The translations under genes were made by a program, and so were the position numbers. From the NCBI RefSeq assembly GCF_037081675.1, contig NZ_JAZAQL010000003.1, forward strand, positions 1 to 64,000: DNA of 64,000 nucleotides, read 5' to 3'. Shown piece after piece: positions 42,115 through 50,094 of this stretch. Under the pieces are notes generated by a model that was given only the letters and a program-made list of their open reading frames with translations, was not told the DNA's origin and did no database searches. Numbering within the stretch: position 1 is the stretch's first letter; each line of letters begins with the position of its first letter. This DNA comes from Halorubellus litoreus. Lineage in GTDB: Archaea > Halobacteriota > Halobacteria > Halobacteriales > Natrialbaceae.

Positions 42115-43121
42115 CCGCTCCAGATGACGAGCCGACGCGGGGCGGCGGCGAGTCCGACGCCCGCGGCCCGCGACCCGATGGGGGTGTCGGCGAGGTGCCG
42201 GACACCGGCGTCGGCCGAGCGCTCGCGTCGCGGCGCGTCCGCGACGACGGTGCCGCCTCCGAGACGGAACGACCGCTGACGGGGCGAGAGGCGAGCGAAC
42301 GCACAGCGTCGACGGGACGGGCCGCGTCGCGCCGCGAAGCGGTCGTGGGGTTCGCGCGCCGCGAATATCGCGTCGCGGCGCGGTCGCGGTGGCCGGTCGG
42401 GCTCGCGGCGCTGTTCGCGGCGTTCACCGTCGGCGTCGTGCAGTACGGCGCGAGCGGTGCCGGCGCGAGCACGGTTCCGGCGGTCGTCGCGTCCGTCGCC
42501 GCGTTGTCGACGTACGTCGTCCCGCTCGCCGCGCTCGCGTTCGGGTACGCGACCGTCGTCGGCCCTGCGACCCGCGGCGAGCTCGACGTACTGTACGCGC
42601 TCCCGGTCCCGCGCTGGACCGTCGTCGTCGGCGCCTTCGCCGGTCGCGCGCTCACGTTCACCGGCGCGGTCTGCATCGGGTACGCGTTCGGTGGCGCCGC
42701 GCTCTACCGCGTCGGCGGCCTCGACGCCGTGAACGCGTTCCTGCCGACGGTCGCCGCGGCCGTCCTCGCGGGCGTCGCGTTCCTCGCGATAGCGGTGCTG
42801 GTGTCGACCGTGGCGGGCGAGAAGGCGAGCGCACTCGGTGGCGTGCTCCTCGCGTGGGCGTGGTTCGTCCTCGTCCACGACGTGGTCTCGCTCACCGCGG
42901 TCGTCGTCCTCGACCTGCCCGCGAGCGCACTCGCGGCGCTCGTCGCCGCGAACCCAGCGGACTGCCTGCGCGTCCTCGGGATGGCCGGCGTCCCCAGCGC
43001 AAGTGGCGCAGCAGGGGCGCTCGGCGCGACCGCGGTTTCGGTACCGGTTGTCGTCGTCGCCCTACTTGCGTGGATAACGCTCGCACTCGCCGCCGCAGCA
43101 CGGAGCACCTCGACCCGCTGA
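42111..43121 (+). CDS. nosY: NosY, permease of the NosDFY complex
   Basis: A 336-residue membrane protein with six helices from about residue 95 on (GLAALFAAFTVGVVQYG, ALSTYVVPLAALAFGYATVV, and so on). The ABC-2 coupling segment is GPATRGELDVLYALPVPRWTVVVG. Before the first helix is an unusually long, polar N-terminus of some 80 residues, rich in Asp, Glu and Arg, which is absent from typical NosY. GTG start overlapping nosF. It is the last gene of the nos operon, followed by an AT-rich hairpin. Confidence 0.9.
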   Translation: MTAPDDEPTRGGGESDARGPRPDGGVGEVPDTGVGRALASRRVRDDGAASETERPLTGREASERTASTGRAASRREAVVGFARREYRVAARSRWPVGLAALFAAFTVGVVQYGASGAGASTVPAVVASVAALSTYVVPLAALAFGYATVVGPATRGELDVLYALPVPRWTVVVGAFAGRALTFTGAVCIGYAFGGAALYRVGGLDAVNAFLPTVAAAVLAGVAFLAIAVLVSTVAGEKASALGGVLLAWAWFVLVHDVVSLTAVVVLDLPASALAALVAANPADCLRVLGMAGVPSASGAAGALGATAVSVPVVVVALLAWITLALAAAARSTSTR

Positions 43122-43193
43122 GCGAGAAGACGGACTCCGAGTCCCATCCGGCCACATCGCACGGGAGCAACGACGCGACCGAGATAGTATCAG

Positions 43194-43213
43194 ATACATT
43201 CGTATATATGTAT
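43194..43213. terminator. AT-rich hairpin between nosY and the HTH-10 gene
   Basis: Inverted arms ATACAT / ATGTAT with an 8-base loop lie in the only strongly AT-rich segment between two convergent genes, flanked by a TTCTTATGG stretch. A shared terminator is the simplest reading. Confidence 0.4.
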
Positions 43214-43295
43214 TCTTATGGTTGGGCGGCTTTCGATTGTGCTTCGGAACCAACACGGCGGTCAGTGCGAGTCGAGGGCGACAGCGCGCCCGTCC

Positions 43296-44006
43296 TCACT
43301 CGTCGTTCGCGACCGCGATGTTCACGTACTGGATGAAGAACTCCATGATGTGCTGTTCCGCTTTCCTGAGATGCTGTGACGCCGTGGTCTTGGCGATTCC
43401 GAGGTCGTCTGCGATCTCCTGAAGCGTGCTCCCGCGTGGGATATCGAAGTAGCCCGCTTCCAAGGCCTTGTTGAGCACCATGCGACGACGCGGGGTGATG
43501 GTCTCGAACACCTCGCTCCACTCCGTGACGCTCGGCGTAATCTGGCGCTGGAAGTCCGACGAGACGTACTCGATCTTGACCGGGCCGAAGCGCTCCAGCA
43601 GACTGACAGCCTCGGACAAATCCTCCCGCGTTGTCAATAGAAGGTCGAAGCTTTCTTTCCCATTACGCAACTCGCCGAACCCACCGAGTGGGATGAATCC
43701 CTCGTGCAGCAACAGCTGGAGGGGCGTGTACTCGAAGTGCTGACTGCGGATGAAGAGGGTCGCCGAGAGCCGGTCGACCCCGCCGATGGAGTACCGCTCG
43801 AGGACGTCGATGGACGTCGTCGATTCGTGTTCTCGGATGGTCTCGACGACGTCGTCGTAGTCGTCCTCGGCGACCTCCAGCGCCAGCAGTCCGAAGTACC
43901 GGCGGTCGCGGAACGTCGACGCGAGGAACTCGCCGGAGACGTCGTACGCGGCGAGGCTACTGGTCCAGTCGTCCTCGTATCGGACGCTTAGCTTCGCGGT
44001 TAACAT
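43296..44006 (-). CDS. HTH-10 (bacterioopsin-activator type) transcriptional regulator
   Basis: A 236-residue regulator. The C-terminal HTH-10 domain (about 170-225) has TPRRRMVLNKALEAGYFDIPRGSTLQEIADDLGIAKTTASQHLRKAE, the family signature. The N-terminal 160 residues are the usual GAF-like or sensory fold with no clear ligand motif. Regulators of this family activate local catabolic or bop-type genes in haloarchaea. It is oriented with the alcohol dehydrogenase gene 57 bases upstream, so it may sit at the end of that operon and control it. Confidence 0.92.
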   Translation of the reverse strand: MLTAKLSVRYEDDWTSSLAAYDVSGEFLASTFRDRRYFGLLALEVAEDDYDDVVETIREHESTTSIDVLERYSIGGVDRLSATLFIRSQHFEYTPLQLLLHEGFIPLGGFGELRNGKESFDLLLTTREDLSEAVSLLERFGPVKIEYVSSDFQRQITPSVTEWSEVFETITPRRRMVLNKALEAGYFDIPRGSTLQEIADDLGIAKTTASQHLRKAEQHIMEFFIQYVNIAVANDE

Positions 44007-44063
44007 CGATCTCTCGAATCGGAGTTCCGGTCGAGGTCGTTCATCGGGCGTCAGTCCACATCG

Positions 44064-45191
44064 TCACCGCGACGGGATGAGTGTTGCCCGCGTCAGTTCG
44101 CGCCGTTCGGAGGCTTCGAGCGCGTCGTCGATGTCCTCGAGCGAGAACTCGGCGTCGATGAGCTGCTCGTAGGGGTAGTCGTCGATGGTGTTCGCGAGGA
44201 GTTCGAGCGCGTCGTAGAGCACCCACGGGTCGTACTCGACGGCGGTCGTGATGTCGATGGACTTCCGCGTGAGCTTCCCAGGGTCGAAGTCGACTTCGTG
44301 GCCGGGGCGGACGTTCCCCATCTCCAGGTAGCGCCCGCCCTTCCGGAGCAGTTCGATGCCTTCGACGAACGCTTCGGGGACGCCCGCGACCTCGATGGCG
44401 ACGTCGGCGCCGACGCCGTCCGTGATCTCGTCGACGCGGGCGCTGCGTGCCTCGACGGAGTCGAGTTCGCGGAAGTCGATGACGTGGTCCGCTCCGAAGG
44501 CCTCGGCCTGGTCGAGGCGCTCGTCGACACCGTCGATGACGATGGTCTCCGCACCGAACTCGTTCGCGACGACCGTCGCGTTGAGGCCCAGCCCGCCCGC
44601 GCCCTGGACGACGACGGTATCGTTGTAGTCCACGCCGACCTCCTCGATACCGAACAGCACCTGCGAGAGCGCGCAGTTCGCGGCGGCGGCGACGTTGGGG
44701 TTGGCCTCGAGTTCCTCGGGGAGCTTGTAGAAGTGGTTGTCCGGGTAGATGTAGTAGTGCGTTCCCCAGGGCGCGTGGAAGTGCGGCCAGATCTCCGGCG
44801 ACTTCCCGGTGTGTTCGTAGTCGTTGTCGCACGCGTAGAACTCGCCTCGTCGACAATACTCACAGGACTGGCACGTCTGGAAGTAGACCGGGGCGACCAG
44901 GTCGCCTTCCGCCACGGGGGTCCCGGCGCTGTCGGTCTCGACGTTCTCGCCGAGGTCGCTGATGCGACAGACGGCCTCGTGGCCGAGTACGCAGTCCTTG
45001 AGCGGGTGGTCGCCCTTCCAGACGTGGAGTTCGGACCCGCAGACGTTCGAGCGGACGACCTCCGTCACGACGGCGTTCGGGTCGGGTTCCGGGACCGGGT
45101 ACTCGCGGAATTCGACGTCTCTCGGCCCGTCGAGGTAGACGAGGTGCCCGGTCTCGCCGTCGGCGCTCGGTCCGCTTGAGTCGGTGCTCAT
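44064..45191 (-). CDS. Zinc-dependent alcohol/sugar dehydrogenase (MDR family)
   Basis: A 375-residue medium-chain dehydrogenase. Catalytic zinc ligands are Cys51, His71 and Glu72 (NVCGSELHVWKG, LGHEAV). The structural zinc cysteines 107, 110, 113 and 121 are in TCQSCEYCRRGEFYAC. The Rossmann motif is VVQGAGGLGLNATV. It probably oxidises a sugar or polyol hydroxyl with NAD(P). The start ATG at 45191 overlaps the stop of the NTF2-like gene (ATGA), so both are co-translated. The open frame upstream of this ATG is arginine-rich shadow of that gene. The substrate is not predictable. Confidence 0.9.
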   Translation of the reverse strand: MSTDSSGPSADGETGHLVYLDGPRDVEFREYPVPEPDPNAVVTEVVRSNVCGSELHVWKGDHPLKDCVLGHEAVCRISDLGENVETDSAGTPVAEGDLVAPVYFQTCQSCEYCRRGEFYACDNDYEHTGKSPEIWPHFHAPWGTHYYIYPDNHFYKLPEELEANPNVAAAANCALSQVLFGIEEVGVDYNDTVVVQGAGGLGLNATVVANEFGAETIVIDGVDERLDQAEAFGADHVIDFRELDSVEARSARVDEITDGVGADVAIEVAGVPEAFVEGIELLRKGGRYLEMGNVRPGHEVDFDPGKLTRKSIDITTAVEYDPWVLYDALELLANTIDDYPYEQLIDAEFSLEDIDDALEASERRELTRATLIPSR

Positions 45192-45598
45192 TCTGCCTCT
45201 GCGCGGACGTTGGGGACGTCCGCCGGGAGTTCGTCCACGTAGCCGCGGTAGTCGAGGTAGGCGCGGAAGGCGACGATCTCGTCGTCGTCGTTGAACTCCA
45301 TCACGTCGCACAGCGGGACGCCGTTCGCTTCGCGCCCGACGGTGGTCTCGCCGTCGAGATACCCCTCACAGATGACAGTACTCCCGTCCTGATGGAAGTT
45401 CGTCATGTGGTGTTCGCCGCCGGTGAAGAACTCGGCGTTGTCGTCGTAGAACTGGCGGATGTCCGCCAGACCGCGGACGACGCCCGCCCGCGAGGAGTGA
45501 ACGACTGGATCCTCACCGTACAGTTCCATGACGTCGTCTGTTCCCGCGTCCGCACTGTCCATCAGTTCGAAGTACCGTTTGGCAACGTCGACGCTCAT
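45188..45598 (-). CDS. NTF2-like (SnoaL-type) protein
   Basis: A 136-residue cone-shaped NTF2-fold protein: VAKRYFELMDSADAGTDDVMELYGEDPVVHSS, a GLADIRQFYDDNAEFF helix, then curved strands ending FRAYLDYRGYVDELPADVP. Small members act as isomerases, dehydratases or hydrolases on hydrophobic or lactone substrates. Here it precedes a sugar dehydrogenase with a four-base overlap, so a lactonase- or epimerase-like role on the oxidised sugar is conceivable. The ATG at 45598 is preferred over the GTG one codon earlier. TATA at 45654-45664. Confidence 0.82.
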   Translation of the reverse strand: MSVDVAKRYFELMDSADAGTDDVMELYGEDPVVHSSRAGVVRGLADIRQFYDDNAEFFTGGEHHMTNFHQDGSTVICEGYLDGETTVGREANGVPLCDVMEFNDDDEIVAFRAYLDYRGYVDELPADVPNVRAEAE

Positions 45599-45653
45599 CA
45601 CTACAGACGAATGCCACGTGGTCCCATACTACTTGAGGCGAACATGGTTCCGC

Positions 45654-45664
45654 GTTTTTATACC
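45654..45664 (-). promoter_or_regulatory. TATA box of the NTF2-like/dehydrogenase operon
   Basis: On the minus strand GGTATAAAAAC, the best TATA match in the window, about 60 bases before the ATG at 45598. This leaves a short leader of about 30 bases without a clear Shine-Dalgarno site. Confidence 0.6.
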
Positions 45665-45731
45665 CGCACCGGGACGCGGTTCGATGGTCACGGCGAGACG
45701 GCGAGCGACCTCGGGACCGAAGCGAGAGGGA

Positions 45732-47180
45732 TTACTTCGGCGAGATGTCCGCGCAGACGTTCTTGACCTGCGTGTACGCGTCGACCGCAGCGAGCCCCTT
45801 TTCGCGACCGAACCCGCTCTCCTTGAAGCCGCCGAACGGCGTCTCCTCGCCGCCCGCGAACCATTCGTTGATGTAGACCTGCCCCGCGCGGACGTCGCGA
45901 GCGAAGCGGTGCGCGCGACCCATGTTCTGGGTGTGTATGCCGGCGACGAGCCCATAGTCGACGTCGTTCGCGAGCTCGATCGCCTCGGCTTCGGTACTGA
46001 ACTCGATGACAGAGAGAACAGGTCCGAAGATCTCCTCCTGGGCGATACGCATGTCGTTGTCGACGCCCGTGAACACCGTCGGTTCGACGAAGTACCCGTC
46101 GCGGTCGAGGGCGTCGCCGCCGACGAGTGGCTCGCCCGCTTCCGCTCGCCCGATCTCGAGGTAGTTCGTGACCTTCTCGAAGTGCTCCTCGGAGACGAGC
46201 GGCCCCATGTCGGGGTCGGTCTCGCCGTTGTCGAGCGTCATCTCCTCGATGCGGTCGGTGAGGACGTCGAGGAACTCGTCCTTGACGTCCTCGTGAACGA
46301 GGAGTCTCGACCCGGCGGAGCAGACCTGGCCGGCGTTCGCGAAGATCCCCGTCATCGTGCTGTCGACCGCGCTATCGATATCCGCGTCCGGCCAGACGAC
46401 GTTGGGGCTCTTCCCGCCGAGTTCGAGGTGGACGTTGGTGACGTTCTCGAGGGCCGACTTCCCGACCTCGATACCGGTGGGGACCGACCCGGTGAAGCTC
46501 ACGCCGTCGACGTCTGGGTGCGCCGAAAGGGGCGCGCCTGCTTCCGCGCCGAACCCCGGCACGACGTTGAGGACGCCGTCGGGGATGCCGACCTCGGTGG
46601 CGAGCCGGCCGATCTCGACGGCGGTCAGCGGCGTCTGCTCGGCGGGTTTGACGACGGCCGTGTTCCCCGTCGCCAGTGCGGGCGCGACGCTTCGGCCGAA
46701 GATGTTCGTCGGGAGGTTCCACGGGATGATCTGCGCGGTCACCCCGAGGGGTTCCCGGACCGTGTAGTCGACGTAGTCGTCGGTGAGGGGGATCGAATCG
46801 CCGTGGACCTTGTCGGCGACGCCCGCGTAGTACTCGAAGTAGCGCGCACAGGTCTCCACGTCGGCGCGAGCGTGCGAGAGCGGTTTGCCGTTGTCGCGCG
46901 TCTCCAGCAACGCCAGGCTCTCCTGTTGGGCGCGGATCGCCTCAGCGAGGTCGTCGAGCAACCGGCCCCGCTCCTGGGGCGGGGTCGACGACCAGTCGTC
47001 GAAGGCGTCGTTCGCGGCGGTCACGGCTCGGTCGACGTCCGCTTCGCGCGCCCGGGCGACCGCTCCAACCGCCTCCTCCGTCGCGGGGTTCAGCGTCTGA
47101 AATCGCTCGCCTGCCGCTGCAGGAACGAGCTCTCCGTCGATTAGAAGGTCGTACGTTCGGCTTTCCGTCTCCGTTTCCAT
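45732..47180 (-). CDS. Aldehyde dehydrogenase (NAD(P)-dependent)
   Basis: A 482-residue aldehyde dehydrogenase of usual length. IIPWNLPTNIFGRSVAPALATGNT begins the cofactor region, FTGSVPTG the Rossmann loop, ELGGKSPNVVWPD carries the general base, and AGQVCSAGSRL holds the catalytic Cys near 287. The C-terminal GGEETPFGGFKESGFGREKG is typical of betaine/aminobutyraldehyde-like and ketoglutarate-semialdehyde-like groups. In this island it could oxidise the semialdehyde left after dehydration of a sugar acid. The ATG at 47180 is chosen. It is divergent from the first dehydratase gene. Confidence 0.92.
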   Translation of the reverse strand: METETESRTYDLLIDGELVPAAAGERFQTLNPATEEAVGAVARAREADVDRAVTAANDAFDDWSSTPPQERGRLLDDLAEAIRAQQESLALLETRDNGKPLSHARADVETCARYFEYYAGVADKVHGDSIPLTDDYVDYTVREPLGVTAQIIPWNLPTNIFGRSVAPALATGNTAVVKPAEQTPLTAVEIGRLATEVGIPDGVLNVVPGFGAEAGAPLSAHPDVDGVSFTGSVPTGIEVGKSALENVTNVHLELGGKSPNVVWPDADIDSAVDSTMTGIFANAGQVCSAGSRLLVHEDVKDEFLDVLTDRIEEMTLDNGETDPDMGPLVSEEHFEKVTNYLEIGRAEAGEPLVGGDALDRDGYFVEPTVFTGVDNDMRIAQEEIFGPVLSVIEFSTEAEAIELANDVDYGLVAGIHTQNMGRAHRFARDVRAGQVYINEWFAGGEETPFGGFKESGFGREKGLAAVDAYTQVKNVCADISPK

Positions 47181-47221
47181 GAGGAACTCGAGGGGCGGAC
47201 GGGCAATCGGGGTTCTGCTGA

Positions 47222-47275
47222 ACATGTCCCCCGGTTCAAACCATGGGGCGTGGCACGGCCGCGGCCCGGACATGT
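47222..47275. promoter_or_regulatory. Paired ACATGTCC / GGACATGT sites, possible operator
   Basis: An 8-base inverted pair (47222-47229 and 47268-47275), each containing palindromic ACATGT, lies between the divergent aldehyde dehydrogenase and dehydratase starts. It is well placed for one regulator to control both genes. GAATCCTTAACG (47282-47293) next to it may be the dehydratase promoter. Confidence 0.4.
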
Positions 47276-47320
47276 GTTGGTGAATCCTTAACGTACCAGG
47301 GCTGGCACGTCTTGACGAGC

Positions 47321-48439
47321 ATGGAGATAACGGACGTCAACCAGTATCACCTGCAGTACGACATGGCCGATAGTTTCCAGCCTGCGTGGAAACCGGGGTT
47401 CGAACAGACGGAGCACGAGGTTCTCCTGTTCGAACTCGAGACCGACGCCGGCATCTCGGGGGTCGCGACCGCGTCCGGCTTCGCCGGCCGGATGGACTAC
47501 CTCGAACTCGCCGAGATGTTCCTCGTGGGCGAGGACCCCCGCGAGATCGAGTCGCTCGTCGAGAAGCTCGACCCGCTGAACCTGTGGGGGCCGCGGCCGT
47601 GGCACTTCGAGGTCGCGCTCTGGGACATCGTCGGCAAGGACGCCGGCAAACCGATCTACGAGCTACTCGGTGGAAGCGGTGACCCGATTCCGGCGTACGC
47701 GTCGACCGGTGAGCGCCAGGGCGTCGACGAGCGCCTGGCGTACGTCGAGGACCGCGTCAGCGAGGGGTTCGAGGCGGTGAAGCTCCGCTGTCACGGCGAC
47801 GACCCCGCGCCGGATCTCGAGGTGGCGCGACGGATCCGCGAGGCGTACCCCGACCTGACGCTGATGATGGACGCGAACATGGGCTGGAGCGTCCCGATGG
47901 TCGACGTCGAACCGTGGTCGTTCGACGACGCGCTCTCGGTCGCCCGCGAACTGGAAGAGATCGGGAACGTCGGGTGGCTCGAGGAGCCCCTCGACCGCCG
48001 GAACTACGAGGGCCTGGCGCGGTTGCGCGAGAAGACCGACGTCCCGATCGCGGGCGGCGAGTTCAACAACGGCGTCCATCACTTCCGAGAGTTCATCAAG
48101 CAGGGGTCGCTCGACGTCCTGCAACCCGACGCGGTGCTGGCGACGGGCATCAGCGGCGGGAAGAAGGTCGCTGCGATGGCGGACACGCACGGGCTCGAGT
48201 TCGCGCCGCACACGTGGAACGACGGCCTCGGGTTCGTCGCGAACCTCCACCTGCTCGCCGCGACGGGCGCGCGCTGGTGCGAGTACCCCCTCGACCCGCC
48301 GGGCTGGACGCCCGAGTCCAGGGACTTCCTGCTGGAGAAACCGGTCGTCGCCGAAGACGGCGCGGTCAGTCCACCCGATGGCCCCGGACTGGGCGTCGAC
48401 CTGGACTGGGACCTGATCGAGGAACTCGACGCGTCCTGA
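47321..48439 (+). CDS. Enolase-superfamily (mandelate racemase/muconate lactonizing type) sugar-acid dehydratase
   Basis: A 372-residue enzyme. The capping domain (1-120) starts MEITDVNQYHLQYD. The barrel carries KLRCHGD near 153 (first acid/base Lys on strand 2), and metal ligands Asp in LMMDANMGW near 182, Glu in GWLEEPLD near 218 and Glu in AGGEFNNG near 245. The His of FAPHTWNDG near 296 completes the MR-type active site. Such enzymes dehydrate sugar acids to 2-keto-3-deoxy acids, or racemise. It is a close paralogue of the gene at 57035-58159. The ATG at 47321 begins the family; its stop lies three bases from the convergent MMSDH-like stop. Confidence 0.88.
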   Translation: MEITDVNQYHLQYDMADSFQPAWKPGFEQTEHEVLLFELETDAGISGVATASGFAGRMDYLELAEMFLVGEDPREIESLVEKLDPLNLWGPRPWHFEVALWDIVGKDAGKPIYELLGGSGDPIPAYASTGERQGVDERLAYVEDRVSEGFEAVKLRCHGDDPAPDLEVARRIREAYPDLTLMMDANMGWSVPMVDVEPWSFDDALSVARELEEIGNVGWLEEPLDRRNYEGLARLREKTDVPIAGGEFNNGVHHFREFIKQGSLDVLQPDAVLATGISGGKKVAAMADTHGLEFAPHTWNDGLGFVANLHLLAATGARWCEYPLDPPGWTPESRDFLLEKPVVAEDGAVSPPDGPGLGVDLDWDLIEELDAS

Positions 48440-48442
48440 CGC

Positions 48443-49921
48443 TCAGGACTGGTCCGGCCAGCGTTCGAGGTAACTCATCTTGTCGGTGTAGAAGTTGATC
48501 ATGTCCTGGCCCTGCGCGTGCAGGTCACCGAAGAACGAGTCCTTCCGGCCGCCGAACGAGAAGTACGCCATCGGCGCGGCGGTGCCGAGGTTGACGCCGA
48601 GGTTCCCGGCCTCGACCTCGTGCTTGAAGCGATTCGCCTTGTGGCCGCTGTCGGTGAAGAGGCTCGCGGCGTTCCCGAAGTCGCTCCGGTTCACGACGTC
48701 GACCGCCTCGTCGAAGTCCGCGACGCGGACGAGCCCCATGATGGGCCCGAAGTGCTCCTCGCGAGCGATCGTCATGTCGGGCGTCACCTCGCCGAACAGC
48801 GTCGGGCCGATGAAGGTGCCGTCGTAGTCGTCGACGGTGACGTCGCGGCCGTCGACGAGGAGCTCCGCGCCCTCCTCGATGCCAGACTCGACGTACCCGC
48901 GCACGGTCTCGAGGTGGTCGTCGCTGATGATGGCGCCGATGTCGACGCCGTCGTCGAGCCCGTACCCGACCGTCTGCTCGCGGGTCTGCGCGGCCAGTTC
49001 CGCGGCGAACTCGTCGTAGACGCTCTCCTCGACGACCATCACGTCGTTCGATAGACAGCGCTCGCCGGCGCACGCGCACGCCGACGCGACGGTCTTCTCT
49101 GCGGCGTACTCGACGTCCGCGCTCTCCGTGACGATGATGTGGTTCTTCGCACCGCCCTGGGCCTGCACGCGCTTGCCGTGCTCTGCGGCGGTCTCGTAGA
49201 TGTGCCGCGCGATCGGCGTGCTCCCGACGAACGAGACGCCCTCGATGCCGTCGTGCTCGAGCATCGCGTTCACGGTGTCGGGGCCGCCGTTGACGAGCTG
49301 GACGACGCCGTCCGGGAACCCGGCCTCGTCGACGAGCTCGAAGATGCGCTGCGTGACGAGGGGATCCTGCTCGCTGGGTTTGAGGATGAAGCTGTTCCCA
49401 GTGGCGACGGCGTGCGGGAGGAACCACAGCGAGATCATGACGGGGAAGTTGAACGGCGTGATGCCGACGAACGTCCCGATCGGTTCGCGCACTGCCGTCT
49501 CGTCGATGTTCGGTGCGGCGTTCGGGAGGTTCCCCGCCTGCATCATCGTGGGGATGCCACAGGCGGTCTCGACGTTCTGGATGCCCCGGCGGATCTCGCC
49601 GCGAGCCTCCGCTCGCGTCTTCCCGTGCTCCATCACGAGGAGCTCGGTGAGTTCCTCGATGTGCTCGTCGAGCAGTTCCTTCAGGCGGAACAACGGCTGA
49701 ACGCGCTCCTCGACGGCGGTGTGCCGCCAGTCCTCGAAGGCCTCGTTGCTCGTCTCGACGGCAGCGTCGAGGTCGTCCTCGTCACTGAAGGGCAGATACG
49801 CCAGTTCTTCACGTGTCGCCGGGTTGACGACCGCTTGCCCGTCCGCGCTCGATGGCGTCTGCCATGCCCCGTCCACGTAGTTCTGTACCTCGTCCTCCTC
49901 GCTCAACGTTGTAGGAAGCAC
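48443..49921 (-). CDS. CoA-acylating methylmalonate-semialdehyde dehydrogenase-like
   Basis: A 492-residue aldehyde dehydrogenase of the MmsA group. Diagnostic segments: YVDGAWQTPSSADGQAVVNPATREELAYLPF, GITPFNFPVMISLWFLPHAVATGN, VQAQGGAKNHIIV (QGGAKN where others have ELGGK) and CAGERCLSNDV with the catalytic Cys. These enzymes turn methylmalonate or malonate semialdehyde into propionyl- or acetyl-CoA without ATP. In a sugar island it may convert a three-carbon semialdehyde end product to acetyl-CoA. The start is the GTG at 49921; a TTG five codons on is possible. Confidence 0.9.
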   Translation of the reverse strand: MLPTTLSEEDEVQNYVDGAWQTPSSADGQAVVNPATREELAYLPFSDEDDLDAAVETSNEAFEDWRHTAVEERVQPLFRLKELLDEHIEELTELLVMEHGKTRAEARGEIRRGIQNVETACGIPTMMQAGNLPNAAPNIDETAVREPIGTFVGITPFNFPVMISLWFLPHAVATGNSFILKPSEQDPLVTQRIFELVDEAGFPDGVVQLVNGGPDTVNAMLEHDGIEGVSFVGSTPIARHIYETAAEHGKRVQAQGGAKNHIIVTESADVEYAAEKTVASACACAGERCLSNDVMVVEESVYDEFAAELAAQTREQTVGYGLDDGVDIGAIISDDHLETVRGYVESGIEEGAELLVDGRDVTVDDYDGTFIGPTLFGEVTPDMTIAREEHFGPIMGLVRVADFDEAVDVVNRSDFGNAASLFTDSGHKANRFKHEVEAGNLGVNLGTAAPMAYFSFGGRKDSFFGDLHAQGQDMINFYTDKMSYLERWPDQS

Positions 49922-49926
49922 TGTTG

Positions 49927-49974
49927 TTCACAAACACCGTTCGTAATCGCATAAGTGTTGTGAATACTGTGAAT
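49927..49974. promoter_or_regulatory. TTCACAA / TTGTGAA inverted sites upstream of the MMSDH-like gene
   Basis: TTCACAA at 49927-49933 pairs with TTGTGAA at 49958-49964, and CTGTGAA follows at 49968-49974 as a direct partial copy. Extended arms (TTCACAAACAC / GTGTTGTGAA) match all but one base. The group covers the promoter zone just before the GTG start, so repressor or activator binding is plausible. Confidence 0.45.
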
Positions 49975-50094
49975 ATACTACGAAGAATGTTGGTATCTGA
50001 GATTTTCGGAGATATTTCTGGCCGAACAGTGGGCTTGTGCTGCAGGCGGTCTGGGCCATTCGCCCGTGTTCTCGACGACGCGTGACCCGGGGGT

